In this document: in pieces, positions 6,259-13,219 of the stretch
How positions within the stretch are numbered: the stretch's first letter is position 1
Layout: the number at the start of each line of letters is the position of its first letter
Assembly (NCBI GenBank): GCA_934444695.1
Contig: CAKSDF010000013.1
Location: 1-24,395, forward strand
Reading direction: 5' to 3'
Origin: an uncultured Eubacteriales bacterium
Lineage (GTDB): Bacteria > Bacillota > Clostridia > Oscillospirales > Acutalibacteraceae
DNA length: 24,395 nt
The notes under the pieces: model-generated
What the model saw: the letters and a program-made list of their open reading frames with translations, nothing else
What the model was told of the DNA's origin: nothing
Databases searched by the model: none
Made by a program: the position numbers and the translations under genes

Positions 6259-8889
6259 TTATCTGTCAAGGGCCTTCATACTTTCGTCGATAAGCGAAAG
6301 TTTTTTGTTAAGCCGCTCGGCGGCCTCCCGCTGATTGTCTACGATGTTCTTGGGAGCGCGGCTGACAAATGCCTCATTGTTAAGCTTGGCCATAACGCCG
6401 GCAAGCAGTTTTTCGGTTTCGGCCTTTTCCTTTTCAAGGCGCTTTTTCTCGGCCTCGAAATCAATAAGCTGATCCATGGGAATATAAATTTTCGCGTCGG
6501 ATGTAACGATCGAAACGGCTCCCGCCATATCCCACTCATCAGCCACCTTGACCTCACTTGCCGAAGCAAGTCGTTTGAAGAACACGGCACATGTTTCAAA
6601 GGTTGCGGTGTGGGCGGTGGCAATGTATACCTCGGCCTTTTTGGAACCGGGAACGTTCATCTCTGCGCGGCGGCTTCTTACCGCTCTGACCGCCTCCATA
6701 ACGCGGGAGAACTCGGTTTCCTCGGCGGCAAAGTTAAGGCTCTCGCTATACTCGGGGAAAGAGGCAAGCATTATTGTCTCGCCCTCGTGGGGGAGGGTCT
6801 GCCAGATTTCCTCGGTGATAAAGGGCATAAAGGGATGGAGCAGTTTAAGAGTTCCCGAAAGCACATAGCAAAGAACCCCTCTGGCCGTCTTTTTGGCCTG
6901 CTCGTCCTCGCCGGTAAGTCTTGCCTTTGCAAGCTCGATATACCAGTCGCAGAAAACGTCCCATATAAAGTCGTAAAGCTTTTGTACGGCGATACCAAGC
7001 TCGAATTTTTCCAGATTATCGGTGACCTCTTTGACCACGCGATTGTATATCGAAAGAATCCATTTATCCTCAAGGGCAAGTCCCTCGGGAATATAGGGTG
7101 CAGGCTCGTTATCGTCAAGATTCATAAGCACGAAACGGGCGGCGTTCCACAGCTTGTTGGCAAAGTTGCGGGAGGCCTCTACCTTTTCGGGGGTGTATCT
7201 CATATCGTTTCCGGGGCTGTTTCCGGTAGCGAGGGTAAACCTCAAGGCGTCGGCGCCGTATTTATCTATCTCGAGCAGCGGATCGATGCCGTTGCCGAGG
7301 GATTTGGACATTTTCCGTCCCTGGGCATCTCTGACGATTCCGTGTATAAACACCGTGTCGAAAGGCGCTTTGCCCATATGCTCAACGCCCGAGAATATCA
7401 TTCTCGCCACCCAGAAAAAGATTATGTCATATCCGGTGACAAGGGTGGAGGTCGGATAGAAATATTCAAGCTCATCGGTCTTTTCGGGCCATCCCAAAGT
7501 CGAGAAGGGCCAAAGAGCAGACGAGAACCAGGTGTCGAGAGTATCGGGATCCTGGGTCAGATGATGGCCGCCGCACTTGGGGCAGGTGTCCACGCTGTCC
7601 TCTTTTGTAACAACCGTCTCGCCGCAGTCGTCGCAATACCATACGGGAATACGGTGTCCCCACCAAAGCTGACGGGAAATGCACCAGTCGCGGATGTTCT
7701 CCATCCAGTGGAAGTAGGTCTTTTCAAAACGCTCGGGGATGAATTTCGTCTCTCCCGTTTTGACCGCTTCAATTGCAGGCTTTGCAAGGGGCTCCATTTT
7801 AACAAACCACTGTCTTGAAACTCTCGGTTCAACGGTGGTGTGGCAGCGATAGCACTCGCCGACATTGTGTGCGTGAGGCTCTACCCTAACAAGGAAACCG
7901 CCCTTTTCGAGATCTTCGACAATGCGTTTTCTGGCCTCGTAACGGTCAAGTCCCTGATACTTTCCGCCGTTTTCGTTGATAACGGCACCGTCGTCGAGAA
8001 CGGTTATGACCTCAAGGTTATGGCGCAGTCCCACTTCAAAGTCGTTGGGATCGTGGGCGGGTGTGATCTTAACAACGCCGGTTCCGAATTCGGGATCAAC
8101 ATAGCTGTCGGCCACGATGGGAATTTCCCTTCCCACCAGCGGCAGGGTCAGTGTCTTGCCCACAAGATCCTTATATCTTTCGTCGTCGGGATGGACTGCA
8201 ACGGCGGTATCGCCCAGCAGCGTCTCGGGACGGGTGGTTGCAAGCTCGATAAATCCGCTTCCGTCGGTCAGCGGATAGCGCAGGTGCCAGAAGAATCCGT
8301 CCTGCTCGGTATATTCGACCTCGGCATCGGAAATGGAGGTCTTGCAGTGGGGGCACCAGTTGATTATGCGCTCGCCCCTGTAAATGAGTCCCTTATTATA
8401 AAGGTTGACAAAAACCTCTTTAACCGCCTTGGAGCAGCCTTCGTCCATGGTAAAGCGCTCTCTCGACCAGTCGCAGGATGAGCCCATTTTTCTGAGCTGC
8501 TCGGTTATTCTGCCGCCGTAGACCTTTTTCCATTCCCAGGCTCTTTCAAGGAATCCCTCTCTTCCGAGATCGTCCTTTGTGACCCCTTCTTCGGCCATTG
8601 CCGCCACGATCTTAGCCTCGGTGGCAATAGATGCGTGGTCGGTGCCGGGAAGCCACAGTGTGCAGTACCCCTGCATACGGCGAAAACGTGTCAGAATGTC
8701 CTGAAGCGTATTGTCCAAAGCGTGTCCCATATGGAGCTGACCGGTGATGTTGGGAGGGGGCATAACTATGGTATAAGGCTTTTTGCTCTTATCCGGCTCG
8801 GCGTGAAAATAGCCGTTTTTCTGCCAAAAGTCGTAAAGTCGACTCTCCACCGACTTCGGCTCATAGGTTTTGTCTAACTGTTTACCCAT
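6259..8889 (-). CDS. valS: Valyl-tRNA synthetase
   Basis: 876 residues, a normal length for the Firmicute enzyme. It charges tRNA-Val with valine in the cytoplasm (class Ia). The ATP-binding signature HMGH is at 53-56 (PPPNITGQLHMGHALDNTLQ) and KMSKS at 526-530 (GRKMSKSLGNG). The editing (CP1) domain lies between, with TTRPETLLGDTAVAV. Two Cys pairs near 410-445 (CDDCGE, CPKCGG) suggest a zinc knuckle. The C-terminus is the coiled-coil arm (FEAEKKRLEKEKAETEKLL). It starts 3 bases after the methyltransferase stop, so it is the last gene of the yerC-like/methyltransferase/valS operon. There is no room for its own promoter or T-box. In many Firmicutes folC follows valS; here a LysR gene is inserted between them. 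Confidence 0.98.
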   Translation of the reverse strand: MGKQLDKTYEPKSVESRLYDFWQKNGYFHAEPDKSKKPYTIVMPPPNITGQLHMGHALDNTLQDILTRFRRMQGYCTLWLPGTDHASIATEAKIVAAMAEEGVTKDDLGREGFLERAWEWKKVYGGRITEQLRKMGSSCDWSRERFTMDEGCSKAVKEVFVNLYNKGLIYRGERIINWCPHCKTSISDAEVEYTEQDGFFWHLRYPLTDGSGFIELATTRPETLLGDTAVAVHPDDERYKDLVGKTLTLPLVGREIPIVADSYVDPEFGTGVVKITPAHDPNDFEVGLRHNLEVITVLDDGAVINENGGKYQGLDRYEARKRIVEDLEKGGFLVRVEPHAHNVGECYRCHTTVEPRVSRQWFVKMEPLAKPAIEAVKTGETKFIPERFEKTYFHWMENIRDWCISRQLWWGHRIPVWYCDDCGETVVTKEDSVDTCPKCGGHHLTQDPDTLDTWFSSALWPFSTLGWPEKTDELEYFYPTSTLVTGYDIIFFWVARMIFSGVEHMGKAPFDTVFIHGIVRDAQGRKMSKSLGNGIDPLLEIDKYGADALRFTLATGNSPGNDMRYTPEKVEASRNFANKLWNAARFVLMNLDDNEPAPYIPEGLALEDKWILSIYNRVVKEVTDNLEKFELGIAVQKLYDFIWDVFCDWYIELAKARLTGEDEQAKKTARGVLCYVLSGTLKLLHPFMPFITEEIWQTLPHEGETIMLASFPEYSESLNFAAEETEFSRVMEAVRAVRSRRAEMNVPGSKKAEVYIATAHTATFETCAVFFKRLASASEVKVADEWDMAGAVSIVTSDAKIYIPMDQLIDFEAEKKRLEKEKAETEKLLAGVMAKLNNEAFVSRAPKNIVDNQREAAERLNKKLSLIDESMKALDR

Positions 8890-8892
8890 TCG

Positions 8893-9648
8893 TTACATTC
8901 CTTTTCTTTTTATTACAAATATATATCGCTGTTCATTCGGCTCGGGCGGTTCAAAGGTCATATCTCCGTATACTGCCAAAACCGTAAATTCGTTTTGCTC
9001 GACAATTTCGGTAAGCTCTTCCGCCGTATATGCCCGTTCGGAAAATTCTTCGCAAAGGCGGTCGTAAAGACCGTTTCTTTCCACAAACATATCAAGCACA
9101 ATGTCGACCGTAAGGCTGTCTTTATCGAGGAAGTTCTGCCATCCGCAGTAAAGCCCTTCCCTTTCGATTACAAAGCAGTTGTCGGCCAAAATGTTTTGAT
9201 GCTTATACGGGGTGTTGACATCGAATATGAAAATTCCGCCCGGTTCGATAAAAAACTTGAGTCGGGAAAAAAGCTTTGAAACCTGCTCCTTTTCGCAAAG
9301 ATGATTTATGCTGTCGAGGGTGCATATTCCGCCCTCAACCGTTCCGTAAAGGTCGAGCTCGGTCATATCCTGGCAAAGCAGCAGCGTTTCGGGAAAATTT
9401 TCGCAAAGGCGCTGCCTCGCACCGTTGAGCATTTCAACCGATCCGTCGACCCCTATCATTTCGCAGCCTTTTTTTGCGAAAAACTCGGTCAGTATACCTG
9501 TTCCGCAGGCAAGATCGAGGCAGGTTTTCGGCCCTTTTCCGTTGCGGAATTTTTTAAAAACCGACCAAAGATACTCTCCCCGCTGCTCATAACAGGCGTC
9601 GAAATTTAAAGCGTCGTAAACCTTGGCAAAGTCACCGTATCCGCTCAT
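8893..9648 (-). CDS. Class I SAM-dependent methyltransferase
   Basis: 251 residues. The Rossmann-fold SAM-binding motif I is CLDLACGTGILTEFF (core DLACGTG at 45-51), followed by the acidic ribose-binding position in MIGVDGS (D68) and motif LLLCQDMTELDL (motif II/III region), then GGICTLDSINHL. The central part (about 160-215) is the beta-rich lid common to small-molecule methyltransferases of the YqeM-like or Methyltransf_25 type. It overlaps the upstream TrpR-like gene by four bases (ATGA at 9645-9648) and ends 3 bases before valS. The substrate cannot be read from the sequence. Linkage to valS suggests a housekeeping or translation role, but this is only context. Confidence 0.85.
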   Translation of the reverse strand: MSGYGDFAKVYDALNFDACYEQRGEYLWSVFKKFRNGKGPKTCLDLACGTGILTEFFAKKGCEMIGVDGSVEMLNGARQRLCENFPETLLLCQDMTELDLYGTVEGGICTLDSINHLCEKEQVSKLFSRLKFFIEPGGIFIFDVNTPYKHQNILADNCFVIEREGLYCGWQNFLDKDSLTVDIVLDMFVERNGLYDRLCEEFSERAYTAEELTEIVEQNEFTVLAVYGDMTFEPPEPNEQRYIFVIKRKGM

Positions 9649-9926
9649 TTGTTTTTAAGCCTCTTGAAAACCCTTTTATATCCTTCGCTGCCATAGCGTT
9701 TAACCCTGCTTATGGTGGCGGTGGAAGCACCGGTTTCCTTGACTATCTCGGTGTAAACGCAGCCTCTGTCAAGCATTTCGGCCACATTGTATCGCTGAGA
9801 CATAGCCTTTATTTCCTGGAGGGTACACACATCCTCAAAAAAAGAATAACAGTCTTCCAACGTTTCAAGGGTGAGCACAGCCTTAAAAAAGCCCTCGGCG
9901 TTAAGCTCCTTTATTTTTGGATCCAT
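9645..9926 (-). CDS. yerC: YerC/YecD family TrpR-related DNA-binding protein
   Basis: 93 residues, the usual length of the YerC/YecD family (Trp repressor superfamily). It is all helical; the helix-turn-helix is at about 56-80 (CVYTEIVKETGASTATISRV), followed by the basic tail YGSEGYKRVFKRLKNK. The start at 9924-9926 has GGGGGA about 7 bases upstream. It is the first gene of the operon with the methyltransferase (4-base overlap) and valS, so it could autoregulate all three. The tandem repeat at 10047-10110, about 120 bases upstream of the start, is a candidate operator. Family assignment is firm; ligand and target are not known. Confidence 0.9.
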   Translation of the reverse strand: MDPKIKELNAEGFFKAVLTLETLEDCYSFFEDVCTLQEIKAMSQRYNVAEMLDRGCVYTEIVKETGASTATISRVKRYGSEGYKRVFKRLKNK

Positions 9927-10046
9927 TTTTCATCCCCCGCTTTTTCCCTGCCGCACCGTTTGCCTTATGCGCTTGGTTTTTCGAAAAGAAAAGCGTCACG
10001 TCCGTACATCGGTTTAAGGCATTTGAACCGCGGCTTTCGGCAGCTG

Positions 10047-10110
10047 ATCGGTTTAGCGTATCTTCTCCGGAAAATCAGTTTAGCGTATCTTCTCCGGAAA
10101 ATCGGTTTAG
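10047..10110 (-). repeat. 27-bp tandem repeat upstream of the yerC operon
   Basis: Two adjacent units, 10047-10073 and 10074-10100, differ at one base, and the first 10 bases recur a third time (10101-10110). Each unit contains GGTTTAG or AGTTTAG and the palindrome TCCGGA. The array lies in the 267-base gap between the lysC stop and the yerC start, in the expected promoter region of the yerC/methyltransferase/valS operon. No clear sigma-A promoter could be picked out there. It is not a CRISPR: there are no spacers. Confidence 0.8.
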
Positions 10111-10193
10111 TTCTCTTATCGTCCGAAAGCCCTTGCGGCAGGCATTTTAAGCATAATTTAAACTCGGTTTATTTGTTTGATCTATTACTTTTC

Positions 10194-11393
10194 TCAGGAA
10201 AAGAAGGCGGCGTGCACCGCTTTAACGGCACGCTCGGCATCCTTTTTATCGATGAGCACCGAAATCTTTATCTCGCTTGTGGCAATCATCTGGATGTTGA
10301 TGTCGTGCTCGAAAAGGGCCTCAAACATCTTTGTGGCAACACCGGGATGTGTTTCCATTCCGGCGCCGACTATCGAAAGCTTGGTGACCTCGTTGTCGAA
10401 GTCGACCTTGGCGGTTTTAAGAATGTCCGAAGCCTCAAGAGCGGCCTTGGTCTCTTCCATCTGGTCGCCGGCAACGGTAAAGACAATGTCCTTTGTGCCG
10501 TCTCTGCCAACCGACTGAAGAATTATATCCACATTGATCTTTTTGGCCGAAAGAAGCGAGAAGATCTTATAGGCAATACCGGGCGTATCGGGCACTCCCA
10601 CTATCGAAACACGGGTAACATTGTTGTCCTTTGCAACGCCTCTGATAAGCATTTTTTCCATTTTAACTGCCTCCCTAACCACCGTGCCTTCAACCCGTTT
10701 AAGGCTTGAACGCACCTCTAAGTTAACATTGTATTTTTTGGCCATTTCCACCGAGCGATTGTGCAGCACCTGGGCGCCCAGGGTCGCAAGCTCGAGCATT
10801 TCGTCGTAGGTTATCTCATCGAGCTTCTTTGCGTCCTTTACGATTCTCGGGTCGGCCGTATACACCCCGTCCACATCGGTATAGATGTGGCAGGCATCGG
10901 CTTTAAGAGCCGCGGCAATGGCCACAGCCGTTGTATCCGAGCCGCCTCTGCCAAGGGTGGTTATATCGTCGTATTTATTTATTCCCTGAAAGCCTGCCAC
11001 GACCACAATGTTCTTGCGGTTAAGCTCGGCCTCAAGTCTTTCGGATTCTATGCGCTTTATGCGGGCGTTGCCGTAGTTTGAATTGGTCTTCATTCCCATC
11101 TGCCATCCAAGCAGCGAAATGACCGGCATACCCATTCCCTCAAGAGCCATGGCAAGAAGCGATGCCGAGATCTGCTCTCCGGCCGTCACAAGCATATCAA
11201 GCTCTCTTTTGGAAGCGTGGGGATTGATTTCGTTGGCCTTTTCGAGAAGGTCGTCGGTAGTGTCGCCCTGAGCCGATACAACGACCACAACGTCGTTGCC
11301 CGCCTTGTATGTGTCGGCGACAATGGAGGCAACGTTTCTGACGCGGTCGGCATCGGCCACCGAAGTTCCTCCGAATTTCTGAACAATAAGCAT
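10194..11393 (-). CDS. lysC: Aspartate kinase
   Basis: 399 residues, typical of class I aspartokinases with an N-terminal kinase domain and two C-terminal ACT domains. It phosphorylates aspartate, the first step towards lysine, threonine and methionine. The nucleotide-binding motif KFGGTSV is at 6-12; GRGGSDTTAVAIAAAL and DVDGVYTADPRIV are the aspartate/ATP site signatures. ACT domains lie at about 255-330 (VGVPDTPGIAYKIFSLL) and about 338-399 (VGAGMETHPGVATKMFEAL), where lysine or threonine feedback acts in this family. AGGAG about 9 bases upstream supports the start. It follows hom by 23 bases in the same direction and shares its promoter. The effector (lysine, threonine, or both) cannot be read here. 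Confidence 0.97.
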   Translation of the reverse strand: MLIVQKFGGTSVADADRVRNVASIVADTYKAGNDVVVVVSAQGDTTDDLLEKANEINPHASKRELDMLVTAGEQISASLLAMALEGMGMPVISLLGWQMGMKTNSNYGNARIKRIESERLEAELNRKNIVVVAGFQGINKYDDITTLGRGGSDTTAVAIAAALKADACHIYTDVDGVYTADPRIVKDAKKLDEITYDEMLELATLGAQVLHNRSVEMAKKYNVNLEVRSSLKRVEGTVVREAVKMEKMLIRGVAKDNNVTRVSIVGVPDTPGIAYKIFSLLSAKKINVDIILQSVGRDGTKDIVFTVAGDQMEETKAALEASDILKTAKVDFDNEVTKLSIVGAGMETHPGVATKMFEALFEHDINIQMIATSEIKISVLIDKKDAERAVKAVHAAFFS

Positions 11394-11416
11394 GTTAATT
11401 CATTCTCCTGTCGGGA

Positions 11417-12655
11417 TTATTCGCAAATACGCAGTACATTTAAAGGTTCAAGCTCAAGGCTCAAGGATTTGAGCTTTTCTTTAAGCTCCCTTTCGACCTT
11501 TTTATCGGTCACGAAGGCTATATCATGCTCGGGAGCGTCCTTGCAGCTGAGATATTTAACCTTTCCGAAAGCCTTTTCAATGTCATTTCTGGCCCGCTCG
11601 GTGTCGGCGGCTTTTCCTCTGATGTAAAGGGAAACCTCGCCCAAATCGTAATCATCCACATAATCGGGATTGCCATCTTCCCAGAAGACATATTTTCTTG
11701 CCTTGATGTGCTTGAAGCAATCGATAATGTCGGCCATAACGGCGCTGGCAGTGGGCAGCTTTCCGGCGCCCTTGCCATAGAACATAACGTCGCCGGTAGC
11801 ATTTCCTCTTACCATAATGGCGTTAAAAACATCGTCGACCGAGGAAAGCTGACTTTCCCTGCTTACGAGCATGGGAGCAACAAGGCAGTAAAGCTTGCCG
11901 TTTTCCTTCATTGCAACCTTGCCGATGAGCTTTATAACCGAATTGTAATCGGCGGCATAGGCCACATCCATAAGGGTTATTTTTGATATACCCTCGGTGT
12001 GCACCTGGGCGGGATAAACGTGCTTTCCAAAGGCGATGGAGGCAAGAATGCATATCTTACGGCAAGCATCGTGACCGTCCACATCGGCGGTGGGATCCTT
12101 TTCGGCATATCCCAGCTGCTGCGCCAGGGCCAGAGCGTCGTCAAACGACATACTCTCCTTTATCATTTTAGTCATAATAAAGTTGGTTGTTCCGTTGAGT
12201 ATGCCTAAAATTTCGTCGATATTGTTGGCGGCGAGGCACTGGTTTATGGGGCGGATGATGGGAATTCCGCCGCCCACCGAAGCCTCGAAAAGATAGTTGA
12301 CGTTCTTTTCCTTGGCTATTTTAAGAAGCTCGGCGCCCTTTGCCGCCACAAGCTCCTTGTTGGAGGTGACCACGCTTTTGCCCGCAAGAAGCAGCCTTTT
12401 GGTGAAATCATAGGCAGGCTTTAATCCTCCCATAACCTCGGCCACAACCTCAACCTCGGGATCGTTTAAAATGTCCTCAAAATTTTTGGTGAACTTATCG
12501 GAATAAGGGAGATTCGGAAAATCTCTTATGTCAAGAATGTATTTAAGATCAACATCGGTGCCGGCGCGGGAAATAATGCTGTCGTGATTTTTATAAAAAA
12601 CCTCCACAACGCCCGAGCCTACAACGCCGTGTCCCATAACGGCAAAACCCACCAT
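11417..12655 (-). CDS. hom: Homoserine dehydrogenase
   Basis: 412 residues from the ATG at 12653-12655. This start is chosen because AAAGGA precedes it and MVGFAVMGHGVVGSGVVEVF is the canonical N-terminus; the open frame extends 52 codons further into the leader without a good site. It reduces aspartate semialdehyde to homoserine using NAD(P)H. Features: the dinucleotide loop GHGVVG at 8-13, the conserved SNKELVAAKG, and the catalytic stretch GYAEKDPTADVDGHDA at about 182-197. A C-terminal ACT domain (about 340-412, EVSLYIRGKA onward) points to threonine feedback inhibition. It is the first gene of a hom-lysC pair; no thrC or thrB is present in the window. Confidence 0.96.
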   Translation of the reverse strand: MVGFAVMGHGVVGSGVVEVFYKNHDSIISRAGTDVDLKYILDIRDFPNLPYSDKFTKNFEDILNDPEVEVVAEVMGGLKPAYDFTKRLLLAGKSVVTSNKELVAAKGAELLKIAKEKNVNYLFEASVGGGIPIIRPINQCLAANNIDEILGILNGTTNFIMTKMIKESMSFDDALALAQQLGYAEKDPTADVDGHDACRKICILASIAFGKHVYPAQVHTEGISKITLMDVAYAADYNSVIKLIGKVAMKENGKLYCLVAPMLVSRESQLSSVDDVFNAIMVRGNATGDVMFYGKGAGKLPTASAVMADIIDCFKHIKARKYVFWEDGNPDYVDDYDLGEVSLYIRGKAADTERARNDIEKAFGKVKYLSCKDAPEHDIAFVTDKKVERELKEKLKSLSLELEPLNVLRICE

Positions 12656-12843
12656 CTTTATCAATCCTTTCTTATCTCTCGCGAAAGCTCGCGGTATGTC
12701 TTTAATGTGGGTGTTACACCGGGCAAAAACAAACTGACTGCAATTTTTTGTTGCAATCGAGCCGCTCGGCATCGAAAAAGCATCGAAAAAAGCGGCGGTT
12801 TCAATCCGCAAAAGGCCAATTTGTCCCTATCCGGTACAACACA
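12656..12843 (-). promoter_or_regulatory. Long leader of the hom-lysC transcript
   Basis: About 188 bases lie between the predicted transcription start and the hom ATG. It contains a small hairpin close to the ribosome site (CGCGA, loop GCTT, TCGCG) and a TTGCAACAAAAAATTGCA-type inverted repeat. I did not recognise a T-box (no GGGUGGNACCGCG), a lysine riboswitch or a SAM riboswitch. The length suggests post-transcriptional control, but that is inference. Confidence 0.4.
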
Positions 12844-12849
12844 GGATTA

Positions 12850-12878
12850 ATTATACTACATTCTTTCAAATTTAGCAA
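12850..12878 (-). promoter_or_regulatory. Sigma-A promoter for hom-lysC
   Basis: On the minus strand TTGCTA (12873-12878), a 17-base spacer, then consensus TATAAT (12850-12855). Transcription is expected to start near 12843. Confidence 0.75.
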
Positions 12879-13156
12879 GAGTTTTAATACTTTAAACGGG
12901 TGATTTTTCTTGATGGCATTTTTGCAGTGTATTCTTTTTGCAAGCCCGGCAAAAAATGCGGAAAAAAATCCAAAAACACATCGCCCAAAGCACAAGACCA
13001 AACCATCGCTTAAATACTGCTGAGTCACTGCCGAAGCACCGTCCAAACACAACCGAAGTGCCGCCGAAACGCCTGTCAAACCACCGGCAGAATCGACCCG
13101 ACAGACACTTGCGGCAATGCGCTTTGGAGTATCCCTCAAAAGACCGCTTTTTTTGG
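12879..13156. other. Gap between divergent hom and alaS promoters, no feature recognised
   Basis: About 280 bases between the two outward-facing promoters. Short open frames cross it on both strands, but they lack ribosome sites and the recurring CCGAA/CCAAA composition looks non-coding. No structured RNA, repeat or operator was recognised. Confidence 0.5.
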
Positions 13157-13185
13157 TTGACAAAAAGAGGCTTTATAGGTATAAT
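13157..13185 (+). promoter_or_regulatory. Consensus sigma-A promoter for alaS
   Basis: Perfect TTGACA (13157-13162), 17-base spacer, perfect TATAAT (13180-13185). Transcription would begin near 13192, giving a leader of only about 28 bases, which excludes a T-box or riboswitch in front of alaS. Confidence 0.9.
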
Positions 13186-13219
13186 TGTTTATATATGCTT
13201 TTGAATAGAGGTTAAAACA

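Noticed and set aside
6610..7818. 402-codon open frame on the plus strand
   Set aside because: Entirely antisense to valS, which has all synthetase motifs; the frame has no ribosome site or recognisable domain.
10047..10110. Possible CRISPR array
   Set aside because: The units are directly adjacent without spacers, only 2.4 copies, and there are no cas genes.
12656..12811. N-terminal extension of homoserine dehydrogenase
   Set aside because: The 52 extra codons lie in the leader, lack a ribosome site and precede the canonical MVGFAVMGHG start.
12801..13204. Short open frames on both strands in the hom-alaS gap
   Set aside because: They cross the two promoters, lack ribosome sites and show no family features.
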